Positions 44,178 through 54,112 are shown, counted from the first letter of the stretch. The stretch is 63,697 bases of DNA from Paludibacteraceae bacterium (GCA_024401495.1 JAKSKW010000009.1:1-63697), one strand, 5' to 3'. Numbers and translations are program-made. The notes: generated by a model not told the origin, from the letters alone.

Positions 44178-45878
44178 TTACTCTTTTCTTCTGATTAGGA
44201 TCTTCTGCTTGTTGAAGATGTACAAACCATCCTTCAAATCGTTCATTACCTCCTTCAAGTAGACATCTTTTTTCACCAATATACCAGTGATTGTGTAGAC
44301 GTCGCCCTTAACTTCGCTGATTTCCACTGGAATAACAGGTGCAGATGTGGTGTCTATACTAAGCACTGTGATAAATGTCCAGGCAGTATCTTGGCAACCG
44401 CTAAGGGTGTCTGTTGCTACGTAATAGTAGTCGGCAGACTTATTTCCGTTGTCTAACTTATATGATTCAGGAATTCCATAACCAAAAACTTTATTTTCAG
44501 ATATGATAGAATCACGGTAAACATCAAGTATATAAGGAACAGGACCATACTCATATGTTTGTGTGAACTTGTTATACATCCATCTTTCAGCTGTGATATC
44601 CACGATTTCTTTGCTAAGGATTGGAAGCGAATCTTGAGCATAAACAGTGTCTCCGACTGCCTGAACATTAACAGACAATTTTGGTAGTATGATATTGGTC
44701 TGAGTCATAATGGTATCACCACAGACTGACGAAAATGTGAATATGATTGGTGTGTCCTTTGTGATTGTGTCTCCTGCATTTGGAGTCATATCGCTTAAAT
44801 AGAAGTATATAGGACATATACAATCTGGCTCTGGAATGTAAAATTCAGGAACTGTGAAAATACAGTTGCCCATGTTGTTAGGTGCCAAGGCTTCCGCCAT
44901 TTCAAATGGTAAGGCAGGATAAGACACGTGTACAATATAGGCTGTGATTGTGTCTCCGCTTGCTGCCAACTTGACATTGACATCATATTTGAAGTAACCA
45001 CAGCTGTAAATATCATCCGACTGTGTGCTCTCAAAAATTGTATCCAAAGGAAGTGGACAGATGCAGTTCATCATCGGGTTTGTCGCTATGATTGAATCTT
45101 TATTCAAGATCGACAAAATTTCACTTTCGTAAGAAACATTGATTTCTTTTGGGCCATCGTAATTCTGCCACATGACAGGTGCTGAACAATCTTTTACAGT
45201 GATGTTTGCAATTGTGGCTGCTTCGCATCCGGTTATTGTGTCTATTATTGTGAATAGATACAAACTTGATTTAGAAGGATTGTCGAAAATGACATCGTTT
45301 GTGTGTGCAACGTTTGAATCATTTGGAGCAATGTAGTCCTTTAGCCATATAATGCTGTCTGGGGATGGAACCCTAAATCTTTCGACAAAAAAAATGTTGG
45401 AGAAAGATGGTAATTCTTCCATTTCATTAGTGAATTTGTTTCTACCCCAATATGAACCTCGTTCGTAAGTAGGAAGAGTTATGGCTCTCAATTCTGCTTG
45501 TGCACAGATTGTAGTGTCGCTAATTGAAACACGTGGTGTTTTTCCATAGAAGATGTCACAGATAATTGTGTCGTTTACTGTGTTTAGTGAATCAGTAACG
45601 ATTATTTCTATCTGATTTTTCTTAGGCTGTTTAAGACCACCATCACGGTAGATAATATACCCTGAATCATCATGAATGACTTTTCCTTTAAGATCTCTAT
45701 TTAGAACCTCATATTCTAAATCTGTCAATCCCAAACTATCTGGAATCTCATTGACTACAAAAGAACAGTTTCTCTTTCCATCCGGTACGGCTGGAATGGT
45801 CACTGTTTTAACTGCCGCAAACGAACTTGCTGCAGTAAGCAAACCTAAACTAAGTGATAAAAGTTTTCGCATACGCAA
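44178..45878 (-). CDS. Large secreted protein of unknown function, 566 aa, possible type IX cargo
   Basis: I recognise no enzyme domain. A signal peptide (1-22, SSFAA) is followed by strand-rich, Ig-like segments with regular DTI and CxC motifs (CICPLPLDT, DCICPIYF, TTICAQAEL), rather like the Ig/PKD part of the GH8-like protein. The C-terminal 50 residues (VYTITGILVKKDVYLKEV, GLYIFNKQKILIRRKE) resemble the type A sorting domain of secreted Bacteroidales proteins. Single gene on the reverse strand, with a TATGTTTG -7 box on that strand at 45970-45977. Confidence 0.65.
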   Translation of the reverse strand: MRMRKLLSLSLGLLTAASSFAAVKTVTIPAVPDGKRNCSFVVNEIPDSLGLTDLEYEVLNRDLKGKVIHDDSGYIIYRDGGLKQPKKNQIEIIVTDSLNTVNDTIICDIFYGKTPRVSISDTTICAQAELRAITLPTYERGSYWGRNKFTNEMEELPSFSNIFFVERFRVPSPDSIIWLKDYIAPNDSNVAHTNDVIFDNPSKSSLYLFTIIDTITGCEAATIANITVKDCSAPVMWQNYDGPKEINVSYESEILSILNKDSIIATNPMMNCICPLPLDTIFESTQSDDIYSCGYFKYDVNVKLAASGDTITAYIVHVSYPALPFEMAEALAPNNMGNCIFTVPEFYIPEPDCICPIYFYLSDMTPNAGDTITKDTPIIFTFSSVCGDTIMTQTNIILPKLSVNVQAVGDTVYAQDSLPILSKEIVDITAERWMYNKFTQTYEYGPVPYILDVYRDSIISENKVFGYGIPESYKLDNGNKSADYYYVATDTLSGCQDTAWTFITVLSIDTTSAPVIPVEISEVKGDVYTITGILVKKDVYLKEVMNDLKDGLYIFNKQKILIRRKE

Positions 45879-46104
45879 TAACTATTTTTTAATTAAACTT
45901 ACGATAATAATATATTGATTGATGTAATTATGGGAGACAATTAATAAATCATCTCAACTAATTTCATTACAAACATAGGAAAATAATCGCACAGTAAGTT
46001 TTGTGTCTGAAAATATTTTGATAAATGCGTAAAAAAGATGCACTTCATCGGGCATTTTACGAATTTAAACGATAGATTTGCATTCGATTTATGATAGTTT
46101 GAAT

Positions 46105-46383
46105 ATGCTAACAATGATTGTTTATTACCGTTGTAAGGACGGGCAACGCGATGCTTTTATGTCGGCGTTGAAGAAAGAGAGTATAGCGGAAAAGAGTCGC
46201 GTCGAGCCAGGAAATATGCAATATGATTATTTTTTGCCTATTGGCGACGCGAATACAGTTTTGCTTTTGGAGAAATGGGAGAGCGTGGATGCTCAGAAGA
46301 TTCACACAGAAACGGATAATTTCAAGAAATTAGGTGAGATCAAGGCTCAGTTTGTGGAGAAGGTGGATGTTGAGAAATATTGA
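46105..46383 (+). CDS. ABM-domain protein, putative quinol monooxygenase
   Basis: The product has 92 residues from ATG 46105. An earlier TTG at 46078 lies in a perfect -7 box (TAGATTTG, 46073-46080) and is rejected. It reads as the ferredoxin-like ABM fold: MIVYYRCKDGQRDAFMSAL, EPGNMQYDYFLP, VLLLEKWES. Members such as YgiN act on quinols, and others degrade haem or act in polyketide pathways. The substrate cannot be told. Monocistronic. Confidence 0.8.
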   Translation: MLTMIVYYRCKDGQRDAFMSALKKESIAEKSRVEPGNMQYDYFLPIGDANTVLLLEKWESVDAQKIHTETDNFKKLGEIKAQFVEKVDVEKY

Positions 46384-46400
46384 AATTTGGATGTAAAACA

Positions 46401-46432
46401 AAAAGGTCAGAACTGTTGTTCTGACTTTTTTT
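46401..46432. terminator. Bidirectional terminator
   Basis: GTCAGAAC (46406-46413) pairs exactly with GTTCTGAC (46418-46425) around TGTT, with A-run before and T7 after. It separates the convergent ABM and RDD genes. Confidence 0.9.
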
Positions 46433-46471
46433 ATTTGTTATTGTCAATTGTTGTTTGGAGTGACAATGATT

Positions 46472-47503
46472 TTACTGAAAATATGCATATATTAATGTTC
46501 CTAACTTTAGTAATTGCTGGATGACAGAGAATGCTATGATTGCATAAATCAGTGTTCTCAATTCAGAAAAGACTATCATCCTTTTCACTATTACACCTAT
46601 GAAAGCAAATGACAATAGACTCCACACTAAAGAAAATAGTTCAGAGTAAAGACTTCTATATTTAAGTGGCGACAGTGTGGATAGATATTGAACTGAGATG
46701 GTAAGTAGTGGAAAAGCAATGATTATTGCTATTATGTAAAATAGCATTTTATTTTCAGCTTCGGATTTTGGGCCTGACAGTTTATAGATAAAAAATGAAT
46801 ATCCCACCACGTAGGCTAAGCTTACACTAATACAATTAAAGATTGCACTATCTCTTGCCGCTTCTGCAAATTTTTCTATATCGTATGGCTTTGCGTCATA
46901 TATATACAAACAAGGATAGAACATGCTTTGTATGAAGTGATAAAGAATCATACAGATGACAATCAATAAGAAGTGATTGCTGTATTTGTCCGACAATATC
47001 ACTTGCTCAGAATCCACCTTCACTAAGTCGCTCTTGCAAATGTGATCTCCGATTGTTTTGCCTGTATAATTCACACATAGCATATCAGCGACAAAATAGG
47101 TTATAAATAAGTTTCCTACAAATAGATTTTTTATTCCAATAAATCCCAAGAATAAGTGCGCGAAAAACAGAGCCAAAGGGAGATTACGTATGATCAGTGT
47201 CGCTGGGGATAGTGGTTGTCCATCTTTTTCAATGGCAATCCCCATAATCTTTTTACCCAAACTGCGATTCTTAAAATATAGGTCTTTTGTGATAAAATAT
47301 ATGAATGACACAACAGTTATGATATTGGTAAAGTATTCATTCGTCTCATACATTGCAAAACTTGCTGAGATTATACTTTTATAAGTATAAAAGTCCAGTA
47401 GTCTTAATATACTTATGCATCCACTGATTAAACCAAGTAGCATCAAGTCAATAAAGGCTGCACACAACCATTCTACTTTACTTACACTATTGTATTTCCC
47501 CAT
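46472..47503 (-). CDS. RDD-family integral membrane protein
   Basis: A 343-residue protein with about eight hydrophobic segments. The RDD region (about 10-165) contains AFIDLMLLG, then FKNRSLGKKIMGIAIEK and ATLIIRNLPLALFF, the usual signatures, though the second helix pair is more divergent. The C-terminal 160 residues add further membrane helices not typical of short RDD proteins. Function unknown; some RDD proteins act in ion transport. It is 46 bases after dacB on the reverse strand. Confidence 0.8.
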   Translation of the reverse strand: MGKYNSVSKVEWLCAAFIDLMLLGLISGCISILRLLDFYTYKSIISASFAMYETNEYFTNIITVVSFIYFITKDLYFKNRSLGKKIMGIAIEKDGQPLSPATLIIRNLPLALFFAHLFLGFIGIKNLFVGNLFITYFVADMLCVNYTGKTIGDHICKSDLVKVDSEQVILSDKYSNHFLLIVICMILYHFIQSMFYPCLYIYDAKPYDIEKFAEAARDSAIFNCISVSLAYVVGYSFFIYKLSGPKSEAENKMLFYIIAIIIAFPLLTISVQYLSTLSPLKYRSLYSELFSLVWSLLSFAFIGVIVKRMIVFSELRTLIYAIIAFSVIQQLLKLGTLIYAYFQ

Positions 47504-47549
47504 TTTTATTTTTATTTAACACCCACGTCCGAGTGTCTCTCTATGTTCC

Positions 47550-48965
47550 CTATTTGAAAATCTCTTTCAACATATTTCCCAACTTCACTCTCAATTCTCC
47601 ACGTGAGCATGAGAAATTGTTCACCATCAAGCATACGGCGTATGTCTTGCCGTTATGCTCCACATAACCTGCATAATTCTGCACTCTCTCCATACTTCCG
47701 CTCTTGAAGTGAGCCTTGCCTTTCAACGGTGTGTTTGCCAAGAAACTCTTCACTGTGCCGTTGACTCCACATGTCGGCAACGAGTTGTAGAATGGAGTGT
47801 AGAACTTGCTCTTTTTCTTCATGTAGATTAGCATATCCACGAAGAAGTTAGGATTGATGGCATTCTTCATGCTTAGTCCTGAACCGTCGACCTGGTACAT
47901 TCCCTTTGCATTTACTCCGTGCGCGTTCCACCATCCGAATGTGGATGAGATGGCTTTCTGATATGACGAAGTCAAACTGTTGCGTAGACCTAAATATAGG
48001 AATATGTTTTCAGCATATAGGTTGATACTGTTGTAGTTTGTAAGACGTGCGATCTCCGAGAATGGGGAAGAGTAGTGAGTGTAAAGAAGTTTACATGAAT
48101 CCGACTTCATAAACTGCTCTATTCTTGTTGTCGACGCAGGTCTTGTGAACACCACACCTGAATCTTTCAACTGTTGCTCGATCGCGTCGGCAACGAATAG
48201 CGCTGGCTCTGGATTCTCGGATTGAATCTCCTGCATCTTGCCCAACTCAAACGGACCTTCGATAGTTCTGTTCCAAGAGAAATCAGTCGACATCACTCTG
48301 TATGGAGTGTCTTTGTTGATCACCTTCACGTCAAGCAGATTAGTCTTTGGCACTGTGTTCACCACTCTGGCAATGGAATCCTCAGGGGAATTATTGACGT
48401 AGATACGGATCATATTGTCGTAGGCACAGATAGCCGACGGAGTGGGAGCGTAGTAAGTGCCGATATCCTCCACAAGCCAGATAGGCATCTGGGCACACTG
48501 AGCATATAGGCTCGCGTCGCCGATCACAGCACCGTCTACCTTCTTGATTCCAGCCTTACGCACCGCGTTTGCGGCGTTAGTGAAGAAATCGTTTGGCTGT
48601 TTGTTGTATTTCGACGCGATTGATGGATCTCCTCCACCCACGACGTAGATATTTCCGTGTAAAGTTGAATCGCTTGAGACATGGCCTTCCATCACCACTT
48701 TAGTGTCGAAGCGGAAAGTGTCGGAAAGAATCTCAAAAGCCGCTGCAGTAGTGACAAGTTTGGTGATCGACGCTGGGATAAGGTTGGTGTTCTTACGGTA
48801 TTCTGCTACAATCTCTCCCGTTTCAACCTCTTTTATCAAGATTCCCACGCCGGCTGTATGAAGTCCCGGATCATCAACGAATGTCTTGACTGCAGGATGT
48901 AAGTCTTGTGCGTTTGTTGTGATAATGCTGATTAGTGAAAATACGAAAAGTAAAAATTTCTTCAT
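47550..48965 (-). CDS. dacB: D-alanyl-D-alanine carboxypeptidase/endopeptidase, PBP4 type (peptidase S13)
   Basis: The product has 471 residues with a signal peptide ending TNAQ. SxxK is seen as S66-ITK69 in IPASITKLVTT. SxN is SIN in YNSINLYAENIF, and KTG is replaced by KSG in AHFKSGSMERVQNYAGY, all in family order. It trims or cleaves peptidoglycan peptides in the periplasm. Length is normal for PBP4. Upstream are two palindromic repeats; downstream is the RDD gene. Confidence 0.93.
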   Translation of the reverse strand: MKKFLLFVFSLISIITTNAQDLHPAVKTFVDDPGLHTAGVGILIKEVETGEIVAEYRKNTNLIPASITKLVTTAAAFEILSDTFRFDTKVVMEGHVSSDSTLHGNIYVVGGGDPSIASKYNKQPNDFFTNAANAVRKAGIKKVDGAVIGDASLYAQCAQMPIWLVEDIGTYYAPTPSAICAYDNMIRIYVNNSPEDSIARVVNTVPKTNLLDVKVINKDTPYRVMSTDFSWNRTIEGPFELGKMQEIQSENPEPALFVADAIEQQLKDSGVVFTRPASTTRIEQFMKSDSCKLLYTHYSSPFSEIARLTNYNSINLYAENIFLYLGLRNSLTSSYQKAISSTFGWWNAHGVNAKGMYQVDGSGLSMKNAINPNFFVDMLIYMKKKSKFYTPFYNSLPTCGVNGTVKSFLANTPLKGKAHFKSGSMERVQNYAGYVEHNGKTYAVCLMVNNFSCSRGELRVKLGNMLKEIFK

Positions 48966-48985
48966 TTTTTATATTTTTTTATCTC

Positions 48986-49045
48986 GTAGAGACGCACGGA
49001 CGTGCGTGTTTAGAAAAATAATACGGGAGGGTTTGAAACCCTCCC
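48986..49045. repeat. Two palindromes: GTAGAGACGCACG unit and GGGAGGGTTT unit
   Basis: ACGCACG (48992-48998) pairs with CGTGCGT (49001-49007) inside a GTAGAGACG-type unit. GGGAGGGTTT (49025-49034) pairs exactly with AAACCCTCCC (49036-49045) around a single G. They lie between hisE and dacB on the reverse strand. Confidence 0.8.
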
Positions 49046-49106
49046 CTACAATTTTATGATTTGGGAACAATTCTGCATTTCGCATTTATCATTCCGCATT
49101 TGCAAA

Positions 49107-49682
49107 TTACCCTTTATGTCTAGCCTTAAGCTCTCTTGCCAAATCCTCGATTCTGATGCCCTTGCTTGTAAGCAACACGATAAGATGGTAGATCATGTCT
49201 GAACACTCGTAGATAAACTGGTCGTTTGTGCCGTTTATAGCCTCTACAATCGCCTCAATAGTCTCTTCGCCTACCTTCTTACACATCTTAGGCGCACCGC
49301 CCTTAAAAAGCTTAGTTGTGTATGATCCCTCTGGCATCTCTGCGTGACGCTTCTCGATGAAGTCCTGTAGTTCAGTCAAGAAGGCAAGATCCTTCACGTT
49401 CTTTGAACCAAGGAACTGGTTAGCTCCTGTAGTAGAACCCTTTGGAAGAGCCTGGATTAGCACGCTGTCGCCAGCTGCCGACTTTTGGATCTCTGCCACT
49501 TCCATTGTGTCGTTGTACTCTCCTGCCAACACATTCTCGTCTGAGCCTGTAGCTGGGTTGTGGAGCATAACTACTTTTGAGCTCTCCATCTTGGAGATTG
49601 TCTCCTCTGTCACGAAACCGATGCGTAGCACTTTGCTGTTTCTCTCGTCTTGCACGCAAGCAGGAATCATTGTATTTGCCAT
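49107..49682 (-). CDS. hisE: HisIE-like protein: intact HisE, degenerate HisI half
   Basis: The product has 191 residues. The C-terminal part (about 100-191) is phosphoribosyl-ATP pyrophosphatase: LFKGGAPKMCKKVGEETIEA, then ECSDMIYHLIVLL and LKARHK, all key positions present. The N-terminal part follows the HisI outline (VLRIGFVTEETISKM, DSVLIQALPKG) but lacks the metal-binding residues of phosphoribosyl-AMP cyclohydrolase: DCDxD is read as SAAGD, the TCHTG...TCF cysteines are absent (GSTTGANQFLG) and the WTKGETSGN loop is missing. So step 2 of histidine synthesis should work but step 3 should not, from this protein. It lies between topA and dacB with no other his gene nearby. Confidence 0.8.
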   Translation of the reverse strand: MANTMIPACVQDERNSKVLRIGFVTEETISKMESSKVVMLHNPATGSDENVLAGEYNDTMEVAEIQKSAAGDSVLIQALPKGSTTGANQFLGSKNVKDLAFLTELQDFIEKRHAEMPEGSYTTKLFKGGAPKMCKKVGEETIEAIVEAINGTNDQFIYECSDMIYHLIVLLTSKGIRIEDLARELKARHKG

Positions 49683-49762
49683 ATCTTTAAATATAATATC
49701 AATCTTTATTTTCCAACAGTAGCTTTTTCACTGCGTGAAAAATCAACCATTGGCTGTTAAAA

Positions 49763-49779
49763 CAACCGTTCCACGGTTG
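49763..49779. repeat. CAACCGT/ACGGTTG palindrome
   Basis: CAACCGT and ACGGTTG surround TCC; the core ACCGTTCCACGGT also occurs in the composite repeats at 257-423 and 10321-10407, so this is a fragment of that family between topA and hisE. Confidence 0.6.
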
Positions 49780-49809
49780 GCCTTGGGCTATACGTGGAGC
49801 GATAAATAT

Positions 49810-52215
49810 TTATTCTGCACTCTTTTTAGTGCTCTTCTTTGCTGCTGTCTTTGTCGACGTTGCTTTTGTAGTCGTCTTAGCTGCTGTCTTAGTTGTCTTG
49901 GCTTTCTTAGCTGGAGCTTTGTCGGCCTGCTCTGCGATAATCTTGCGGCAATCGTCGATAGTCAACGCCTTAGCGTCTGTGCCTTTGGCAATCTTGTAGT
50001 TGACTCCGTCTCTTGCGATGTATGGTCCGAAACGTCCGTTAAGAACCTCGATCTCAACACCGTTGTCGTCGAACTTGTTGATTACCTTATTCTTGATCTC
50101 CTCACGTTTAGCCTCGATGATCTTGATACAGTCTTCGTTTGTCACTGTAAGCGGATCGTATGCTTTGGCAAGTGAGTAAGCTTGACCGTTATGTTTGATG
50201 TATGGACCGAATCTTCCGACTGCCACTACCAACTCTGTATCTTCGTATGTTCCGACTGTACGTGGAAGCTTGAACAAATCAAGAGCCTCCTCCAATGTGA
50301 TTGTCTCAAGATGCTGGTTCTTGCGTAGGGATGCAAAACGTGGTTTCTCCTCGTCCTCCGTCGCACCGATCTGGGCGATGGCTCCGAAACGAGCGATCTT
50401 CACGAAGACATCCTTGCCGCTTGCTGGATCAACTCCAAGCTTACGCATACCGTTCTTTCTCTCGCTGATCTGTGAGGCATCCTCCACAAGCGGGTGGAAA
50501 TCGTGGTAGAAATCATCAATCATGTTCTCCCACTTAACATTTCCTTCTGCCACCTCATCAAACTTGTTCTCAATCTTGGCTGTGAAGTTATAATCGAGAA
50601 TCTCAGGGAAGTAGTCAGTCAAGAAATCGTTGACTACGATGGCTGTGTCTGTAGGGACAAGTTTCTTCCTGTCTGCTCCGTATGTCTCAGTCTCAGTAGT
50701 CTCTGTAATCTTATTGTCTTTAAGCACCAAAGTCTGGTAGTTGCGTTTCTGACCTTCCAAATCACGCTTCTCCGCATACTCCTTATTCTGGATAGTAGAG
50801 ATTGTCGGAGCGTATGTAGATGGACGTCCGATACCAAGTTCCTCAAGTTTGTGGACAAGTGAAGCCTCGCTGTAGCGTGGTGGATGCTGAGTGAAACGCT
50901 CAGTGGCGTTGATCTCCTTAGGCTGAGAAAGCACCATGCCTTTATTAAGTGGAGGAAGCACTGAAGTGTTGCTCTCCTCATTGACTTCTTTGCTCTCCTG
51001 GTAAACTTTCAAGAAACCGTCGAACTTAACAACCTCACCGTCGGCTACAAACTTATATGTGTCGTCGCCACATTCAATAGTGACAGTTGTCTTTTCGATT
51101 TCGGCATCAGCCATCTGCGACGCGATTGTACGCTTCCAGATTAGATCATATAGTTTTTGAAGGTTGCTGTTGCCTTCAATAGTTTGATTTTCAATATAAG
51201 TAGGGCGGATGGCCTCGTGAGCCTCCTGAGCACCCTTGGCTTTTGCTGTGAAACGACGTGGCTGAGAGTATTTGTCTCCCATTGTCTCAGAGATAGTCTT
51301 CTTTGCTGTGTTGATGGCAAGATCTGAAAGATTTACGGAATCGGTACGCATGTAGGTGATCTGTCCTGCCTCATACAACTGCTGTGCAAGCGACATCGTC
51401 ATATTTACTGAGAAACCAAGTTTGCGGGCTGCCTCCTGCTGAAGAGTAGAAGTGATGAACGGTGCAGCTGGACCTCTCTTGATTGGCTTTACGCTGATAT
51501 CCGACACCTTGAATTCTGCATTTTTGCATTTCTCCAAAAATGCTTTTGCCTCTGCCTCCGTCTTGATTCTCTGTGGAAGCTCAGCTTTAAGAGTGGTAGA
51601 CTTACCTTTCGCGTCGACCACATTAAAGATAGCCTGTATTCTGAATGAAGATTCGCTTACGAAATTCTGAATCTCCTTTTCACGGTCTACGATAAGACGC
51701 ACTGTTACCGACTGCACACGTCCTGCTGAAAGAGACGGACGAACCTTTTTCCAAAGCACTGGAGAAAGTTCAAAACCTACGATACGGTCCAACACGCGTC
51801 GAGCCTGCTGGGCTGAAACTAGATTGTCATCAATGTCACGTGGATTTTCGATTGCGTGTAGAATAGCTGTCTTTGTGATTTCATGGAATACGATACGACG
51901 AGTATTCTCCTTCTTTAATTTCAAAACATCGAATAGATGCCAGGCGATAGCCTCTCCCTCGCGGTCCTCATCGGATGCTAGCCACACAATCTCTGCGTCC
52001 TTAGCCTCCTTGATCAAATCATCCACGAGTTCCTTCTTGTCGTCAGGAATTTCGTATAGAGGTTCGTAGTTGTTGTCCAAGTTGATGGACATTCCACTCT
52101 TTTTAAGGTCGCGGATGTGTCCGTAGCTTGATTTCACCACGAAATCCTTCCCTAAAAATTTACCGATTGTCTTCGCTTTCGCAGGAGACTCTACTATAAC
52201 TAAATTCTTGTGCAT
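49810..52215 (-). CDS. topA: DNA topoisomerase I (type IA)
   Basis: The product has 801 residues and relaxes negative supercoils. The TOPRIM domain is at the N-terminus (LVIVESPAKAKTI; DED at 82-84 in LASDEDREGEA). The nucleophile is Y288 in GQITYMRTDSV. C-terminal topoisomerase repeats (GRFGPYIKHNGQAYSL, GRFGPYIARDGVNYKI) replace cysteine zinc fingers, followed by a lysine/alanine-rich tail that probably binds DNA. This is the usual Bacteroidetes form. The upstream region is shared with the divergent aminopeptidase gene. Confidence 0.96.
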   Translation of the reverse strand: MHKNLVIVESPAKAKTIGKFLGKDFVVKSSYGHIRDLKKSGMSINLDNNYEPLYEIPDDKKELVDDLIKEAKDAEIVWLASDEDREGEAIAWHLFDVLKLKKENTRRIVFHEITKTAILHAIENPRDIDDNLVSAQQARRVLDRIVGFELSPVLWKKVRPSLSAGRVQSVTVRLIVDREKEIQNFVSESSFRIQAIFNVVDAKGKSTTLKAELPQRIKTEAEAKAFLEKCKNAEFKVSDISVKPIKRGPAAPFITSTLQQEAARKLGFSVNMTMSLAQQLYEAGQITYMRTDSVNLSDLAINTAKKTISETMGDKYSQPRRFTAKAKGAQEAHEAIRPTYIENQTIEGNSNLQKLYDLIWKRTIASQMADAEIEKTTVTIECGDDTYKFVADGEVVKFDGFLKVYQESKEVNEESNTSVLPPLNKGMVLSQPKEINATERFTQHPPRYSEASLVHKLEELGIGRPSTYAPTISTIQNKEYAEKRDLEGQKRNYQTLVLKDNKITETTETETYGADRKKLVPTDTAIVVNDFLTDYFPEILDYNFTAKIENKFDEVAEGNVKWENMIDDFYHDFHPLVEDASQISERKNGMRKLGVDPASGKDVFVKIARFGAIAQIGATEDEEKPRFASLRKNQHLETITLEEALDLFKLPRTVGTYEDTELVVAVGRFGPYIKHNGQAYSLAKAYDPLTVTNEDCIKIIEAKREEIKNKVINKFDDNGVEIEVLNGRFGPYIARDGVNYKIAKGTDAKALTIDDCRKIIAEQADKAPAKKAKTTKTAAKTTTKATSTKTAAKKSTKKSAE

Positions 52216-52319
52216 TTTACCGTACCTAAAATCTTTTTTGCAAAGAAAAATAAAAAATCTTTCATATACTCATATATTTGCGTTTTATTTGGCAAATTTT
52301 TGAAAACTTATGCTTTGAT

Positions 52320-54071
52320 ATGATTGAAATTGGAAAAATTCGTGAGTTGATGGCACAAAGAGGCGTCGATGCCATTGTTGTTGGTGATAGTGACCCTCAT
52401 TTCAGCGAATATCCTGCTGATTGTTTTTGCCTCCGCACTTTTTTAAGTGGTTTCGACGGTTCAAACGGAACCCTCGTCGTGACTAAGGACGACACTGCTC
52501 TTTGGACAGATTCAAGATATTATCTTCAGGCTTCTGAGCAGTTGAAGCCGGCTGGTATACGTATGGTGAAGCAGGAGAGTGAGGCATCAATACCTGAGTT
52601 TCTTTCATCTGTTTTGAAGGATGGCGACGTGGTTGTCCTTAATCCTTGGATGACATCCCTTTCTGAAGAAAATGAATATGATAATGCTGGATTGAATTTG
52701 AAATACGACGATAAATTATATGAATCGTTGTGGTTTGGTCAGCAACCCAAGATGTCGGATGCAAAATTGTTCATCCATTCTGAGAAATATGCAGGGGAGT
52801 CTGTTAAATCAAAAATTGATAAATGCCGCAAGTTTTTTGCATCTGTAAATGCGGATGCAATGCTCGTCTCTACGCTTGACGAAGTGGCGTGGGTGACTAA
52901 TCTTCGTGGTGCGGATTCTCTATGCACTCCGATTTTCTATTCATATTTAATAATTGAAAAAGATAAATCTACTCTGTTTGTCGACACTGATAAGTTGACA
53001 GAAGAAGTGAAATTATATTTAGGTGCGAATGGCATAAATGTCGCTCCTTATCCGGCATTCGCACAGTATTTGCGTGACAAATTGTCAAATGCTCCCGTCT
53101 TGCTGGAAAATGCAAAATCCAATATTGCGACGTCGCAAATTCTTAAAAGTAAAATTTCCTCGCCAAGAAAATTCATTGAGGAATTAAAGTCAGTGAAGAA
53201 TAAAACTCAGCTTGAATGTGAGAGAAAAATCATGGAAGACGACGGTGCTGCCCTTGTCAGATTATTGATGTGGATTGAGAAAAACCGCAACAGTGGATTG
53301 CATGAGACAGACATTGCGGATAAGATTGCAGAATTGAGAAAACAGTCGTCGGAATATATCTGTGAGAGTTTTGATACTATAGCCGGATTTGCAGATCATG
53401 GAGCCATTGTCCACTATTCAGCGAAGAAGGGTAGTGATTACACATTGACCCCTGACAATATCATATTGATTGATACAGGAGGAAATTATCTTGGCGGCAC
53501 AACCGATATCACTCGAACAGTATCGTTGACAGATGCACCGTCGGCAGAACAAAAACGAGACTATACATTGGTTTTGAAGGGCCATATCGCCATTCAGTTG
53601 CAGAAATTCCCAGTCGGAACAGTTGGTTTTCAGATAGATACACTTGCCCGTCAATACTTGTGGAATGCCGGATTAAACTATGGTCATGGCACAGGTCATG
53701 GAGTCGGACATTTTCTTGGTGTGCATGAAGGACCACAGTCGATGAGCAAAAAAAGTGCAAGTTATGAACTGAAAGAAGGAATGTTTATAACAGATGAACC
53801 AGGACTTTACCGTACTGGAAAATGGGGAATCAGAATCGAGAATATGTTGGCTGTAAGTAAAGCTGAAATAACTGATTTCGGGGAGTTTATGCAGTTTGAA
53901 ACCTTGACTCTATGCCCTTACGACCGCAATTTGATTGAGACATCGATGTTGACGGAGGAAGAGAAAAAATGGCTGAATGACTATCATGCAAATGTTAAAA
54001 ATAGGTTAAAAAATCATTTGAGTGTTGAAGAAAATGCTTGGCTTGAAGTACAAACTAAAAACTTTATTTAG
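52320..54071 (+). CDS. Aminopeptidase P family protein (M24B)
   Basis: The product has 583 residues from ATG 52320. A TTG at 52278 falls in the -7 box TATATTTG (52273-52280), so it is not the start. Two creatinase N-like domains (about 1-310) precede the pita-bread M24 domain (about 315-530). Metal ligands appear as D in IDTGGNYLGG and D in TTDITRT, H in GHGVGHFLGVHEGP, E in DEPGLY and E in RIENML. A C-terminal extension typical of long M24B enzymes follows. It cleaves N-terminal residues before proline. Monocistronic or shared with the next gene (41 bases away). Confidence 0.92.
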   Translation: MIEIGKIRELMAQRGVDAIVVGDSDPHFSEYPADCFCLRTFLSGFDGSNGTLVVTKDDTALWTDSRYYLQASEQLKPAGIRMVKQESEASIPEFLSSVLKDGDVVVLNPWMTSLSEENEYDNAGLNLKYDDKLYESLWFGQQPKMSDAKLFIHSEKYAGESVKSKIDKCRKFFASVNADAMLVSTLDEVAWVTNLRGADSLCTPIFYSYLIIEKDKSTLFVDTDKLTEEVKLYLGANGINVAPYPAFAQYLRDKLSNAPVLLENAKSNIATSQILKSKISSPRKFIEELKSVKNKTQLECERKIMEDDGAALVRLLMWIEKNRNSGLHETDIADKIAELRKQSSEYICESFDTIAGFADHGAIVHYSAKKGSDYTLTPDNIILIDTGGNYLGGTTDITRTVSLTDAPSAEQKRDYTLVLKGHIAIQLQKFPVGTVGFQIDTLARQYLWNAGLNYGHGTGHGVGHFLGVHEGPQSMSKKSASYELKEGMFITDEPGLYRTGKWGIRIENMLAVSKAEITDFGEFMQFETLTLCPYDRNLIETSMLTEEEKKWLNDYHANVKNRLKNHLSVEENAWLEVQTKNFI

Positions 54072-54112
54072 TACATTTGCAAAAATTAAACAGGAACAAC
54101 AAAGAAATAGAT

